Shown: positions 8,446 through 17,233, counted from the first letter of the stretch. The stretch is 64,000 nucleotides of DNA from CAIYZT01 sp031385445 (GCA_031385445.1 JANNBM010000047.1:1-64000); one strand, 5' to 3'. Notes: a model not told the origin generated them from the letters alone. A program made the numbers and translations.

Positions 8446-9073
8446 GTGAGTGTTGGCATCAACCTGCTTTTATGGACGGCGCGGCTGGAGGCGCAGGATG
8501 CCGGGGGTCTGCGGGCCTTGCCCGATCTGGGCAATGGCGGGGTCGCAGTGCCGTCTTTTACTGGCAACGCCGCGCAAGCCCGGCAAGGCGGCGATGACCT
8601 GCACCGGCTGGCCGATGTGGCGCAGGAAAGGGGGGCAAGCGTGATCGCGGGCCCCATGAACCTTTTCGAACTCTTGGTCCTGACCCCTGAAGGCGATGCC
8701 GCACCTCTGCTTGCCAAGGTGAATATGCCCAACCATCACAATCTGCAGGACACCGTTCACGCCCCTACCGACGGCGCGAACCCGGTGCAGGCGCTGCGCC
8801 GCACCCAGCCCGCCCTTGCAGCTCTACACCTGTCCGAAAACCATTGCGGCAACCCCGGTTCGGGACACGCCGCTCTTGTGCCCGCGCTGCAAAGGCTGAA
8901 AGCTGGCGCTTACGATCAGCGGATTCCGGTCGAAGCCTTCGGCCAAGCCATGCCCCAGATCGCCGCCGCAACCCGCAATTGGCCCCCCCTGTTTGTCGCC
9001 CCCCTCACCCTCGCCTCTGACGCGGTTGCGCGGATCACCGCGCATGTGCCCCCCCCTGAAAGGACCGAAAACC
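8446..9073 (+). pseudogene. Decayed second sugar isomerase/epimerase (internal deletion)
   Basis: From a GTG at 8446 an open frame resembles the tagatose/psicose-3-epimerase family in separated blocks: VGINLLLW at the N-terminus, GGVAVPSFTGNAAQ, then ALHLSENHCGNPGSGH and VEAFGQAMPQIAAATRNW near the C-terminus. The central segment that normally carries the first metal-binding Glu is missing between GASVIAGPMN and LFELLV, and the last part runs without its own stop into the next gene (frame closes at 9198). Only about 205 residues align with a family of about 280. I read it as a deletion remnant. A shortened working protein is possible but would lack a metal ligand. Confidence 0.65.
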
Positions 9074-10243
9074 ATGGCCATCACCGCCGCCCATGCTGCC
9101 CGCGCGCCCCGCATTCGCCTTGGAATGGTCGGCGGCGGACGGGGCGCCTTTATCGGCGCTGTGCACCGCATCGCCGCCCGGCTGGACGATCAATATGAAC
9201 TTGTCGCCGGGGCGTTTTCCTCGGATCCCGAAAAGTCCGCCGCCTCTGCCGCCGACCTTGGCGTTAAGCGCAGCTATGGCTCTTTTGCCGAGATGGCGCA
9301 AAAGGAAGCCCGCCGCAAAGACGGAATCGAGGCGGTCGCCATCGTCACCCCCAACCACATGCACGCCCCGGTGGCGCTGGAATTCCTCAAACGCGGCATT
9401 CATGTGATTTGTGACAAACCGCTGACCGCCACCCTGCCCGAGGCCAAAAAGCTGGCCAAGGCGGCGCAAACGTCGGGCGTCGTCTTTGCGCTGACGCATA
9501 ACTACACCGGTTATCCCATGGTTCGCCAAGCGCGCGAGATGATCGCGGGCGGCGAGCTTGGCGATATCCGGCTGGTCAATGTGCAGTATATTCAGGATTG
9601 GCTGTCTGAACCCATTGAACAGACCGGGCAAAAGCAGGCCGACTGGCGCACCGATCCTGCGCGTTCGGGCGCGGGCGGATCAACCGGCGATATCGGCACC
9701 CATGCCTTCAACCTCGCCAATTACATGTCGGGCCTGACCCTCGATACCCTGGCCGCCGATCTGCAATCCTTCGTGCCGGGCCGCCGCGTCGATGACAACG
9801 GCCATGTGCTGATGCGGTACAAGGGCGGCGCGCGCGGGATGCTGTGGTGCTCGCAGGTCGCCGCCGGTGAGGAGAACGGGCTGAAGATCAAGATTTACGG
9901 CACCAGGGCGGGTCTTGAATGGCATCAGGAAAACCCGAACTATCTGTGGGTCAGCCCCTTGGGCAAACCCAGCTATCGGCTGACCCGCGGCGGCCCCGGT
10001 TCGGGCGAGGCGGCGGCGCGGATGACGCGCATCCCCTCGGGCCACCCCGAAGGCTATCTTGAAGGTTTCGCCAATATCTATGCCGAAGCCGCCCGCGCCA
10101 TCATCGCGCGGCGCGAGGGCCAAAGCCTTGATCCCGCTGTCCATTTTCCCGGATTGAAAGAGGGCCTGGAGGGCGTTGCCTTTGTGGATGCCTGCGTGCG
10201 CTCGTCCAAAAAGAACGCCGCTTGGACCGCGCTTGCCCTTTGA
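9074..10243 (+). CDS. Gfo/Idh/MocA family NAD(P)-dependent oxidoreductase
   Basis: 389 aa. The N-terminal Rossmann domain has GMVGGGRGAF (about 17-26). The family Lys motif is ICDKPLTA (Lys near 115), and the catalytic-type GGSTGDIGTHAFNL lies near 195-208. ATG 9074 is preferred over an upstream in-frame codon because GAAAGGA precedes it and the protein then begins at the expected MAITAAHAARAPRIRLG. It probably oxidises a sugar or sugar alcohol of the mannoside locus. The start lies inside the trailing frame of the decayed isomerase gene. Confidence 0.92.
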   Translation: MAITAAHAARAPRIRLGMVGGGRGAFIGAVHRIAARLDDQYELVAGAFSSDPEKSAASAADLGVKRSYGSFAEMAQKEARRKDGIEAVAIVTPNHMHAPVALEFLKRGIHVICDKPLTATLPEAKKLAKAAQTSGVVFALTHNYTGYPMVRQAREMIAGGELGDIRLVNVQYIQDWLSEPIEQTGQKQADWRTDPARSGAGGSTGDIGTHAFNLANYMSGLTLDTLAADLQSFVPGRRVDDNGHVLMRYKGGARGMLWCSQVAAGEENGLKIKIYGTRAGLEWHQENPNYLWVSPLGKPSYRLTRGGPGSGEAAARMTRIPSGHPEGYLEGFANIYAEAARAIIARREGQSLDPAVHFPGLKEGLEGVAFVDACVRSSKKNAAWTALAL

Positions 10244-10344
10244 ACCCTTAAAAAGGCGCACCCAAATCTGGCCTGATTGCGCGCGCCTTGCCCTTCAAGG
10301 TGGGCCAAACATTACCGGGGGGGGGGCGGCCCCCGTTTGCCTGT

Positions 10345-11334
10345 TCATCCCGCCCCAAGCCGGACCCGGTGCGCCGCCAGCCACCACGCGGTCAGGATCA
10401 GCGGCGAATTTGACACCTCGCCGCTTCCGATTAACGCCAAAAGCTGATCGACACTCAGCAGATGGCCGCGAATATCCTCGTGTTCCTCGGCCAGACCAAA
10501 GATGCCCGCAGCCCCGTCATGCAGATCGGCAAGCGCGACATAGGAAGTGATAAACTCGGTCAAAATTCCGGGGCTTGGGTAATACCCCGCAACCTTGTGC
10601 ATCTCGCCCAGCGTCAGCCCCGCCTCCTCCACCGCCTCGCGGCGCGCGGCCGCTTCCGGCGTCTCGCCCGCGTCCACCCGGCCGGCAATCGCCTCGATCT
10701 GCCAAGCCTGCGCATCGCCGCGCGCATAGGGGCCGGCGCGGAACTGCTCGATCACCAAAACCCGGTCGCGGCGGGGATCATACGGCAGAACCGTCACCGC
10801 ATCGGCCGAAACGAACGCCGCCCGCACCACCGGATCAAACGGCTTGCCGTCGAACCTGCGCCAGCTGATATCGCGCTCCTCGACCGCGAAAAATCGCGCA
10901 TAGGGCTGGCGAAAGCCCGCCTCGGTCACATCGCCGGGCAGCGGCTTGTGGCGCAGCGTTGCGGGCGAAGGCTCGTTTTCGGCGCGCACCCGGCTGGCAG
11001 CCCGGGCCAAGATGCTGTTCTTGCGGGCAAAAAGCGCCTGCGGATCGGCCTTGCCCCGCAGCGCCATGATCTCTTGCGCAGCCGTTAAAATCACCTCTGC
11101 GGGCAGGCCCGCACCCCCGGCGGAAAACTCAAACCCTGCGTGCGGCGCCTGTCCGGTGACGGCAATGTGATAATGCGTCAGACGGTCCAGATCAGCCGCG
11201 CTGAACGCCTGAGGCTGGCCCGAAAGGGACGCATCCGCGCGCCCCAAAACCACTGCGGCCAGCCGCGCATCACCCCATAGGACAACCGTTTTCGCCGCCT
11301 CCGCCCCCGTCACGACCAGCGCCGAGATGCCCAC
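10345..11334 (-). CDS. trgB: TrgB-like Nudix hydrolase, tellurite-resistance locus
   Basis: 329 aa. The C-terminal half is a Nudix domain with a perfect Nudix box (GRVDAGETPEAAARREAVEE plus AGL). It resembles ADP-ribose pyrophosphatases (VLVIEQFRAGPYARGD, WQIEAIAGRVD). The N-terminal 150 residues are less conserved; they end in an Arg/Ala-rich segment and look like a shortened version of the extra domain of TrgB proteins. Partner of TrgA at 11310, which it overlaps by 25 nt. TrgA/TrgB were defined in Rhodobacter sphaeroides as contributing to high tellurite resistance; the biochemical link is unclear. Confidence 0.85.
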   Translation of the reverse strand: MGISALVVTGAEAAKTVVLWGDARLAAVVLGRADASLSGQPQAFSAADLDRLTHYHIAVTGQAPHAGFEFSAGGAGLPAEVILTAAQEIMALRGKADPQALFARKNSILARAASRVRAENEPSPATLRHKPLPGDVTEAGFRQPYARFFAVEERDISWRRFDGKPFDPVVRAAFVSADAVTVLPYDPRRDRVLVIEQFRAGPYARGDAQAWQIEAIAGRVDAGETPEAAARREAVEEAGLTLGEMHKVAGYYPSPGILTEFITSYVALADLHDGAAGIFGLAEEHEDIRGHLLSVDQLLALIGSGEVSNSPLILTAWWLAAHRVRLGAG

Positions 11335-11750
11335 AAGGTCACCGCGCCAACGGCCATCCCCCCGCCAAGCAGCAGGCCCATCACGTTTGGAACAAACAAA
11401 TAGGCGCCCAGCTCGATCATCTGCTCGAACACGCCCAAGACGGCATCGAATACGCCGTCAAACATCATGTTCAGGGATCTTTTAATCATCTGATATCCAG
11501 AGGCGAACACCAGCACCCAGAAACAGGCAATGACAGAGCCCTTAACCCCGGTCGATGCCGCTTCGGACAGGCTGCGGCCCGGTTTTGGGCCGACAAGCCA
11601 CCAGCCCGAGAAAAATCCGACCAGCGCCGCGATTTCGCGAATTCTGCCGACCTGCATACCCTCTGGCAGACCAGGAATATAGGCCGCGGTCGCCAGATAC
11701 AGAACGATAGCCAAGCCAAGGGCGGCAAATAGTTTTGCGGCGGTCGGCAT
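11310..11750 (-). CDS. trgA: TrgA family membrane protein
   Basis: 146 aa with four hydrophobic segments (LFAALGLAIVLYLATAAYI, IAALVGFFSGWWLVG, VIACFWVLVFASGYQ, VMGLLLGGGMAVGAVTLW) and the conserved GPKPGRSLSEAASTG loop of TrgA proteins. AAAGGAG lies before ATG 11750. The gene sits 14 nt after cfa, so the order phr-cfa-trgA-trgB suggests one leftward transcript. Function in the membrane unknown; tellurite resistance is the family phenotype. Confidence 0.85.
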   Translation of the reverse strand: MPTAAKLFAALGLAIVLYLATAAYIPGLPEGMQVGRIREIAALVGFFSGWWLVGPKPGRSLSEAASTGVKGSVIACFWVLVFASGYQMIKRSLNMMFDGVFDAVLGVFEQMIELGAYLFVPNVMGLLLGGGMAVGAVTLWASRRWS

Positions 11751-11764
11751 CAGGGGCGCTCCTT

Positions 11765-12976
11765 TCAGGTCGGACGCTTGATGGTGATTTGCGTCACATC
11801 ACAGTTGCCGCCTTCGAAGGCCCCAGCGCAAGAGGTCAGATAAAAATTCCACATCCGCCGGAACCGATCGTCAAAACCTTGGCCCGCGACATCGGACCAG
11901 CGCGCGTTAAACGTGTCGTGCCAGCGCCGCAACGTCTGGCTGTAGCTTTTGCCAAACTCGACCGAACCCAGCACCTTCAGCCCTGCCTTTTCAACTTCGA
12001 GGCGCAGGGCGGTGGGCGAAGGCAGCATTCCGCCCGGAAAGATGTATTTTTGAATGAAATCGACCGACTTGCGATAACTTTCAAAACGTTCTTCGCGAAT
12101 CGTTATGATCTGCAGTGTCGCCATTTTGCCCGGATGCAACCGGTTCAGCACGGTTTTGAAATAGATGGGCCAGTACTTCTCGCCCACCGCTTCGAACATC
12201 TCGATGCTGGCGATGCCATCGTAAATCCCCGTCTCGTCGCGGTAATCCTGCAGCTTGATTTCAACCTTGTCCGACAAACCCAGCCGCCGCATCCGCTCCA
12301 CCGCATAGTCATGCTGGGCCTGACTGATGGTCAAGCCGGTCACCCGCAGACCGCGCTCTTTGGCCGCATATTCCGCGAACCCGCCCCAGCCGCAGCCAAT
12401 TTCCAGCACATGATCGCCGGGCACGACACCCATCTGATCGACCATCAAGGCGTATTTCTGCGTCTGCGCCTTTTCCAGACTTTCCTGCCCGGACGTGTAC
12501 AGCGCCGAGGAATAGGTCATCGTGTCGTCAAGCCAAAGCTTGTAAAAATTGTTTCCCAAATCATAGTGATAGGCGATGTTCTTTCGGCTGCCGCGCTTGG
12601 TGTTGGGCCGCAAAAGATGGCGCATCCGTTCAAACAGCCGCAACAGACCCATGCCGGGAAAACCGTTGTAAACCTCGTCATTGTCAAGGTTCAGCAGGTC
12701 CATGAAGGCCATCAGATCGGGCGTCGACCAGCCCCCTTCAAGGTAGGAATCGCAAAAGCCCATATCGCCCTCGCGGATCAGCCGGGCAAAGACATCGGCA
12801 TCATGCACCACGATCTCGCCAACCGGGCCGGGGTTTTTGCCGTCAATGCGAAACCGCCGCCCGTCGGGCATCACAAAATCCAAACGCCCGTGGCGCAGGG
12901 ATTTTGACACCGCGAAGACCGAGGCGAAATAGCGTGGAAGGCCGCTTTGGCCTTCGGTCGAAAACAGAACGTTCAT
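11765..12976 (-). CDS. cfa: Cyclopropane-fatty-acyl-phospholipid synthase
   Basis: 403 aa, family length. It transfers a methylene group from SAM to cis double bonds of membrane phospholipid acyl chains. Visible motifs are the substrate-domain SYLEGGW (78-83), YHYDLGNNFYKLWLD (136-150), the SAM site VLEIGCGWGGFAEYA (190-204) and SIEMFEAVGEKYW. A G-rich ribosome site precedes ATG 12976. It follows the photolyase gene by 59 nt. In R. sphaeroides the equivalent genes are sigma-E controlled in the singlet-oxygen response, which agrees with the promoter seen upstream of phr. Confidence 0.96.
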   Translation of the reverse strand: MNVLFSTEGQSGLPRYFASVFAVSKSLRHGRLDFVMPDGRRFRIDGKNPGPVGEIVVHDADVFARLIREGDMGFCDSYLEGGWSTPDLMAFMDLLNLDNDEVYNGFPGMGLLRLFERMRHLLRPNTKRGSRKNIAYHYDLGNNFYKLWLDDTMTYSSALYTSGQESLEKAQTQKYALMVDQMGVVPGDHVLEIGCGWGGFAEYAAKERGLRVTGLTISQAQHDYAVERMRRLGLSDKVEIKLQDYRDETGIYDGIASIEMFEAVGEKYWPIYFKTVLNRLHPGKMATLQIITIREERFESYRKSVDFIQKYIFPGGMLPSPTALRLEVEKAGLKVLGSVEFGKSYSQTLRRWHDTFNARWSDVAGQGFDDRFRRMWNFYLTSCAGAFEGGNCDVTQITIKRPT

Positions 12977-13035
12977 ACTTCACCCCCCCAGGGTGGTCTT
13001 GTTTTGTGTTAAGATTCCAGAACTGGCCGCGGCAC

Positions 13036-14445
13036 TCAAGTGTTTCGTTGCGCATAAGCTGCCAGCGCCCCGGCGCGCCCTTCGGCCAGATTGATCATCG
13101 GCATGGGATAGGGGCGGGCGGATTCAAGTCCCCAAGCCTTTGGCACCGCTGCAAAATACGACAATGCGGCGGGGCCGGGATTGCGCGAAATCTCGGCGAT
13201 CCAGTGCTTGCGGTACAGGCTTGCCTCATCAAATTTTTCTGCTTGCCCGGCGGGATTGAACACCCGGAAATAAGGCGCGGCGTCGGGGCCCGACCCTGCG
13301 ATCCATTGCCAGCCCATCGCATTGGCCGCCGGATCCCAGTCGGTCAGGCAGTCGGCGAACCACGCCATCCCCAGTTTCCAGTGCACCAGCATATGCTTGG
13401 TCAGATAGCTGCCGACGATCATCCGGGCGCGGTTGTGCATTTTGCCTGTCACATACATCTCGCGCATGGCGGCATCGACAAAGGGCTCGCCCGTCATGCC
13501 CTGCCGCCAAAGATCAACCTGCGGCCCCTCGCCGCGCCACGCGAAACTGTCCCATTCCGGGCGCCAGTTATCGGTCGCGATATGCGGGGTGTGGTGCAGC
13601 AAGGACCAGGCGAATTCGCGCCAAACCAGTTCTTTCAGGAAATGCTCGGCCCCTGCCGCGCCTTCAAACATCGCGCGGCGGCCTGCGTGCCAGATCTGGC
13701 GCGGGCCGATCTCGCCGTAGGTCAGGTTTTCGGACAGCCCTGATGTGGCCGGTTTGGCCGGAAAATCACGCTCGATCTTGTAACCATGCACCGGACCGTC
13801 CAGAAAGGCGTCCAGCTTGGCCAGCGCGGCCGCTTCGCCAACCACTTGATAAGGCGCGCAAATATCTGCGCCGCGCTGCATCGCGCGGCCCATGGACCAG
13901 TTTTCAATCCGCTCGGATCGGGGCCAAATCGCAGGTGCGGGAAGGAGGGTCGGCGCATGCAGGCTTGGTGCAACGTGCAGAACCGACAGCGCCTTCCAAA
14001 ACGGGGTATAGACCTTGTAAAAACTGCCCGCCCCGGTCTGCGCTGTCCACGGCTCGTGCAGCAGGAACCCGGGGAAACTTTCGGCGCTGCATCCGCGCGC
14101 CTTTAGCGCCGCCTTCACGCCGGTATCGCGCGTCTTGGACGCGGGGTCATAGCTGCGCGACCAGTAAACCGCTTCGGCACCCGTTTCGGAAACCAGATCG
14201 CTGATCACCTGCAAAGCCGGTCCGCGCCGCAGGATCAACCGGCTGCCCATCGCTTCCAATTGCTGCGCGAAATGCTGCACGCCCAGGCCCAAACGCCACT
14301 TCGCAGCGCTGCCCACGGCCTCGGTTTCATCGTCAAGGATGAACACCGGAATGACCGGGCGTCCCAGCGCCAGCGCAGCGGACAGCATTGGCTGGTCCGT
14401 CAGACGAAGATCCCGACGGAACCAGGCAATAACAGGAGAGTTCAC
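13036..14445 (-). CDS. phr: Deoxyribodipyrimidine photolyase (CPD class I)
   Basis: 469 aa. The N-terminal antenna-binding domain (WFRRDLRLTDQPML) is followed by the FAD-binding helical domain with EFAWSLLHHTP, MHNRARMIVGSYLTKHML and GWQWIAGSGPDAAPYFRVFN. These are standard cyclobutane-dimer photolyase signatures. It repairs UV dimers using light. First gene of a leftward operon with cfa and trgAB; its promoter region carries an RpoE-type element. A cryptochrome-like role is less likely because the photolyase motifs are complete. Confidence 0.95.
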   Translation of the reverse strand: MNSPVIAWFRRDLRLTDQPMLSAALALGRPVIPVFILDDETEAVGSAAKWRLGLGVQHFAQQLEAMGSRLILRRGPALQVISDLVSETGAEAVYWSRSYDPASKTRDTGVKAALKARGCSAESFPGFLLHEPWTAQTGAGSFYKVYTPFWKALSVLHVAPSLHAPTLLPAPAIWPRSERIENWSMGRAMQRGADICAPYQVVGEAAALAKLDAFLDGPVHGYKIERDFPAKPATSGLSENLTYGEIGPRQIWHAGRRAMFEGAAGAEHFLKELVWREFAWSLLHHTPHIATDNWRPEWDSFAWRGEGPQVDLWRQGMTGEPFVDAAMREMYVTGKMHNRARMIVGSYLTKHMLVHWKLGMAWFADCLTDWDPAANAMGWQWIAGSGPDAAPYFRVFNPAGQAEKFDEASLYRKHWIAEISRNPGPAALSYFAAVPKAWGLESARPYPMPMINLAEGRAGALAAYAQRNT

Positions 14446-14470
14446 GCGCGGCCGGCCTTTCGGTTTGTTA

Positions 14471-14499
14471 TTTTACGCTGCGAAAGACCATCTGGATCA
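14471..14499 (-). promoter_or_regulatory. RpoE (ECF11)-type promoter of phr-cfa-trgAB
   Basis: On the minus strand TGATCC (14494-14499) is followed after 16 nt by CGTAA, continuing as TAAAA at 14475-14471. This is the arrangement known for Rhodobacter sigma-E (RpoE/ChrR, singlet-oxygen response). The inferred start of transcription lies about 20 nt upstream of the phr ATG at 14445. Recognition is inferred from the motif and from known regulation of phrA and cfa in R. sphaeroides. Confidence 0.7.
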
Positions 14500-14550
14500 A
14501 TCCGTTGCCATTTTGATTCACATTTTCATCCGTGCGCGCACGAATGCGGG

Positions 14551-15783
14551 TCAAAGCACCTCATCAAGCGCGGCGATCAGTTGGGCCACCTCATCCGCGC
14601 TGGTGTAATGCGCGGCTGACATCCGCAGCACCCCGCGGTCAAGGTCAACGCCCATCGCTTGCAACGGGCGCACGGCATAAAAATCTCCACCCCAGCACGC
14701 AATCCCCCGCGCGCCCAGCGCCTCGGACACCGGTTCCGCCGCCCGGTCCAGCGCGACTGCCACCGTCGGCGCACGGTCTTCGGCGCGGCGCGGACCGATC
14801 AGACGCAGATCGTTGCGCGCCGAAAGATAATCAAGCAGCGGCGCAATCACCGCAACTTCTTGATCGCGCATCAGCTGATGGACCGCGGCATTCCGCGCAG
14901 CCGCGTCCGTTTGCGGCGCAAAGTGGTGCGCGTGCAGCGTGTCCACATAGTCGGCCATCCCCGCGCAGGCCGCGATCTGTGCATGGTCGGGGCCTGCTGG
15001 AGTAAAGCGTTTGTACAAGCTGCCCGTGTTGAAATAATGCCCCTGCGCGGGCAGTTCTGCGCCAAACTCTTCACTGATCAGCATGATCCCCTGATGCGGC
15101 CCAAAGGTTTTATAGGCCGAAAAGACATAAACATCGCAGCCCAGCGCCGCAAAATCGGGAAAGCCGTGCGGGGCATAGCTGACGCCGTCCACCACGGTGC
15201 GCGCGCCCGCTGCCCGCGCCATCGCGGCAATTTCGGACACGGGATTGATCTCGGCCACCACATTGCTGCAATGGGGGAATGCCACCAGACGAACCTTGCC
15301 ATCGGCCAGAAGCGCCTTCAGCCCCTTCAGGTCCAGATGCCCGGTTTGCGGATCGACCTGCCATTCGCGGATTTCGATCCCCTCATCGGCCAACCGCCGC
15401 CAGACCCCGGAATTTGCCTCATGGTCCTGATTTGTCACCACAATCGCGGCGTTCTTGCCGCGCAGCCACAGCCGCACCGCCTGCGCCAGAACGAAGGTGT
15501 TGGTGCTGGTCGAGGGTCCGAAAGACACCTGCGGCCCCTTGACGCCCATCATCGCCGCCAGACGCGCCCGCGCTTCGTCCATCTCGTCGCCGCCCGCCTG
15601 CGCGCCCGGATAGGGACCGTAAGGCTGCACTTTGCGGTCGGTGTAAAAGCGGTGCAACCGGCCCACCACAGCAGCGCAGGGATACGAGCCGCCGGCGTTT
15701 TCGAAAAACGCGTGGCTCGACAGGACCGGGCTGGAAAAGGCCGGGAACTGGCTGCGTACGAAGTCAAGATCAAGCTGGGTCAT
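14551..15783 (-). CDS. Class V aminotransferase / cysteine-desulfurase-like protein
   Basis: 410 aa PLP enzyme. The PLP-Lys is Lys225 (VFSAYKTFGPHQG). The cofactor Asp is in TVVDGVSYAPHG and the His in NQDHEANSGVW. The start ATG 15783 (MTQLDLDFVRSQFPAF) is preferred over an upstream codon because GGGAGGGG lies just before it. It belongs to the subgroup often labelled cysteine-desulfurase-like (FFENAGGSYP at the N-terminus). A desulfurase active-site Cys loop is not obvious, so it may be an aminotransferase or lyase of other substrates. No Isc/Suf genes are nearby. Confidence 0.85.
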   Translation of the reverse strand: MTQLDLDFVRSQFPAFSSPVLSSHAFFENAGGSYPCAAVVGRLHRFYTDRKVQPYGPYPGAQAGGDEMDEARARLAAMMGVKGPQVSFGPSTSTNTFVLAQAVRLWLRGKNAAIVVTNQDHEANSGVWRRLADEGIEIREWQVDPQTGHLDLKGLKALLADGKVRLVAFPHCSNVVAEINPVSEIAAMARAAGARTVVDGVSYAPHGFPDFAALGCDVYVFSAYKTFGPHQGIMLISEEFGAELPAQGHYFNTGSLYKRFTPAGPDHAQIAACAGMADYVDTLHAHHFAPQTDAAARNAAVHQLMRDQEVAVIAPLLDYLSARNDLRLIGPRRAEDRAPTVAVALDRAAEPVSEALGARGIACWGGDFYAVRPLQAMGVDLDRGVLRMSAAHYTSADEVAQLIAALDEVL

Positions 15784-16144
15784 CCGCCCCTCCCTAAGAT
15801 GTTGCATCCATTGTTCGGGGCGGCCATCAGCCATCCCGAACGCGGCAGGTCTTCCAGCCAGCCAAGCAGATTTTCGCCGCCCCGCAGACCCCCAAGGTGG
15901 AATGGTGGATCAACGATTTTGCTATCCAAGTTGTTTCGCCTTGGCAAGCGGGGGGCGGCTTTCCGCCCCGTTTTTTGATCAAAATCACTCCCAAAACTTT
16001 TGATCAAAATCACGCTTCCAAGCGTGAACATTCCCGTTTATACATTTCTCACTTGATCCCTTTTCAAGACGCGACTCGCATTTTTCCACCACTCAAGGCG
16101 GCAAAGACGGGGAAAATTGTCGCCGATCCCTGACAGGAGCGAAA
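15784..16144. promoter_or_regulatory. Divergent intergenic region with two FNR/Crp-like boxes
   Basis: 360 nt without a gene. TTGATCAAAATCAC occurs twice, at 15975-15988 and 16000-16013. Each contains TTGAT-N4-ATCAC, 9 of 10 positions of the FNR consensus TTGAT-N4-ATCAA, and both sit in the same orientation 25 bp apart. An FnrL- or Crp-type oxygen regulator could bind both and control the binding-protein gene at 16145, the aminotransferase at 15783, or both. The ribosome site CAGGAG precedes 16145. I see no other structure. Confidence 0.55.
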
Positions 16145-17197
16145 ATGAAAATCAAAAAGACGCTGTTAGCTGCTTCGGCAGCCACTTTTGTGCTGAGCAC
16201 AGCCGCGCTTGGTGCCGATCCAGACCTGATCGTGTTTGACTGGGCCGGTTTCGAAAATCAGTCCTTGATCGAGGGCTATGTGGCCAAGAACGGCGAGATG
16301 CCCACCTATGCGTTCTTCGGCGATGACGATGAAGCGTTTCAGAAAATGTCGTCGGGGTTCAAGGCCGATGTGGCCCATCCCTGCGCCCAGATGATCCAGA
16401 AATACCGCGATGCCGGGCTGATCGAGCCTTGGGATATCAGCCGCATCCCTGAATATGCCAATATCGGCGAACGGTTCAAGCAATCGCCGGTCTTTGCCGA
16501 TGACACCGGCGTTTGGTTCATCCCGACCGATTATGCCTACACCGCCATCGCCTATAACCCTGAATCCGTTCCGGCCGAAGATGTGGCCTCGCTGAACGTG
16601 TTCATCGATCCGAAATACGCCGGGCGCACCACGTTACCCGACAACACCGACGACAACTTCTCGCTCGCGCTTCTGGCAACGGGCGTGTCGGATTGGACCA
16701 ACATCACCGAAGAACAGTTTCAGGCGGCTGCGGCCTGGCTTCGGCTGGCGCATGCCAATGTGCGCACCTATTGGGCGGACCCGGCGCAGAACGCGCAGCT
16801 GATGAAAACCGGTGAGGCGCTGGTGTCTTGGTCGTGGAATGATGGCGTTGCGGCGATGAAGGCCGAGAATATCCCGGTTGGGTTCAACCGGACGGCCACC
16901 GAAGGGGCGTCCAACTGGTTCTGCGGCTATGTCAACTTCAAGGACGCGCCGGGCAGCGAGGACAAGGCTTATGACTTCATCAACGCCTGGCTCGATCAAG
17001 GCTCTGCGGTTGGGCTTTTGGCCAACTTTGGCTATGCCCATTCCAACGACGCTGCGATGAAGAAGATCCCCGCCGCAGATCTGGCCGCCGGGAATGCCGA
17101 TCTGGTCACGGGCATCCTGCTTACTCAGCTTCCGATTGATCCGGCGATGCGCGACCGCATGACCGAAGAGTTTGAAATGATCAAATCCGGCTTTTGA
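16145..17197 (+). CDS. PotD/PotF-like periplasmic substrate-binding protein (orphan)
   Basis: 350 aa with a Sec signal peptide (about 1-23, LSTAALG-ADPD). The mature protein has the spermidine/putrescine-binding fold: LIVFDWAGFENQSLIEGY, then TYAFFGDDDEAFQKM, VAHPCAQMIQKYRDAGLIEPWD and GVWFIPTDYAYTAIAYN. These binding proteins feed polyamine-type ABC importers. No permease or ATPase genes are adjacent, so it must use components encoded elsewhere or act alone. A terminator-like hairpin follows the stop. The polyamine ligand is inferred from family only. Confidence 0.87.
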   Translation: MKIKKTLLAASAATFVLSTAALGADPDLIVFDWAGFENQSLIEGYVAKNGEMPTYAFFGDDDEAFQKMSSGFKADVAHPCAQMIQKYRDAGLIEPWDISRIPEYANIGERFKQSPVFADDTGVWFIPTDYAYTAIAYNPESVPAEDVASLNVFIDPKYAGRTTLPDNTDDNFSLALLATGVSDWTNITEEQFQAAAAWLRLAHANVRTYWADPAQNAQLMKTGEALVSWSWNDGVAAMKAENIPVGFNRTATEGASNWFCGYVNFKDAPGSEDKAYDFINAWLDQGSAVGLLANFGYAHSNDAAMKKIPAADLAAGNADLVTGILLTQLPIDPAMRDRMTEEFEMIKSGF

Positions 17198-17207
17198 TTT
17201 TCGTTTT

Positions 17208-17233
17208 GCCCGGGCGATTCAATCGTCCGGGCG
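17208..17233 (+). terminator. Hairpin after PotD-like gene
   Basis: CCCGGGCGA pairs with TCGTCCGGG (one G-U pair) around a 5-nt loop, 11 nt after the stop at 17197. There is no good T-run, so it may act as a weak or Rho-assisted terminator that separates the gene from the tmRNA promoter. Confidence 0.45.

Noticed and set aside
10316..10336. Run of ten G followed by C-run near the trgB end, possible G-quadruplex or phase-variable tract
   Set aside because: It lies between two convergent stops and the GC-rich repeat more simply forms a terminator-like hairpin.
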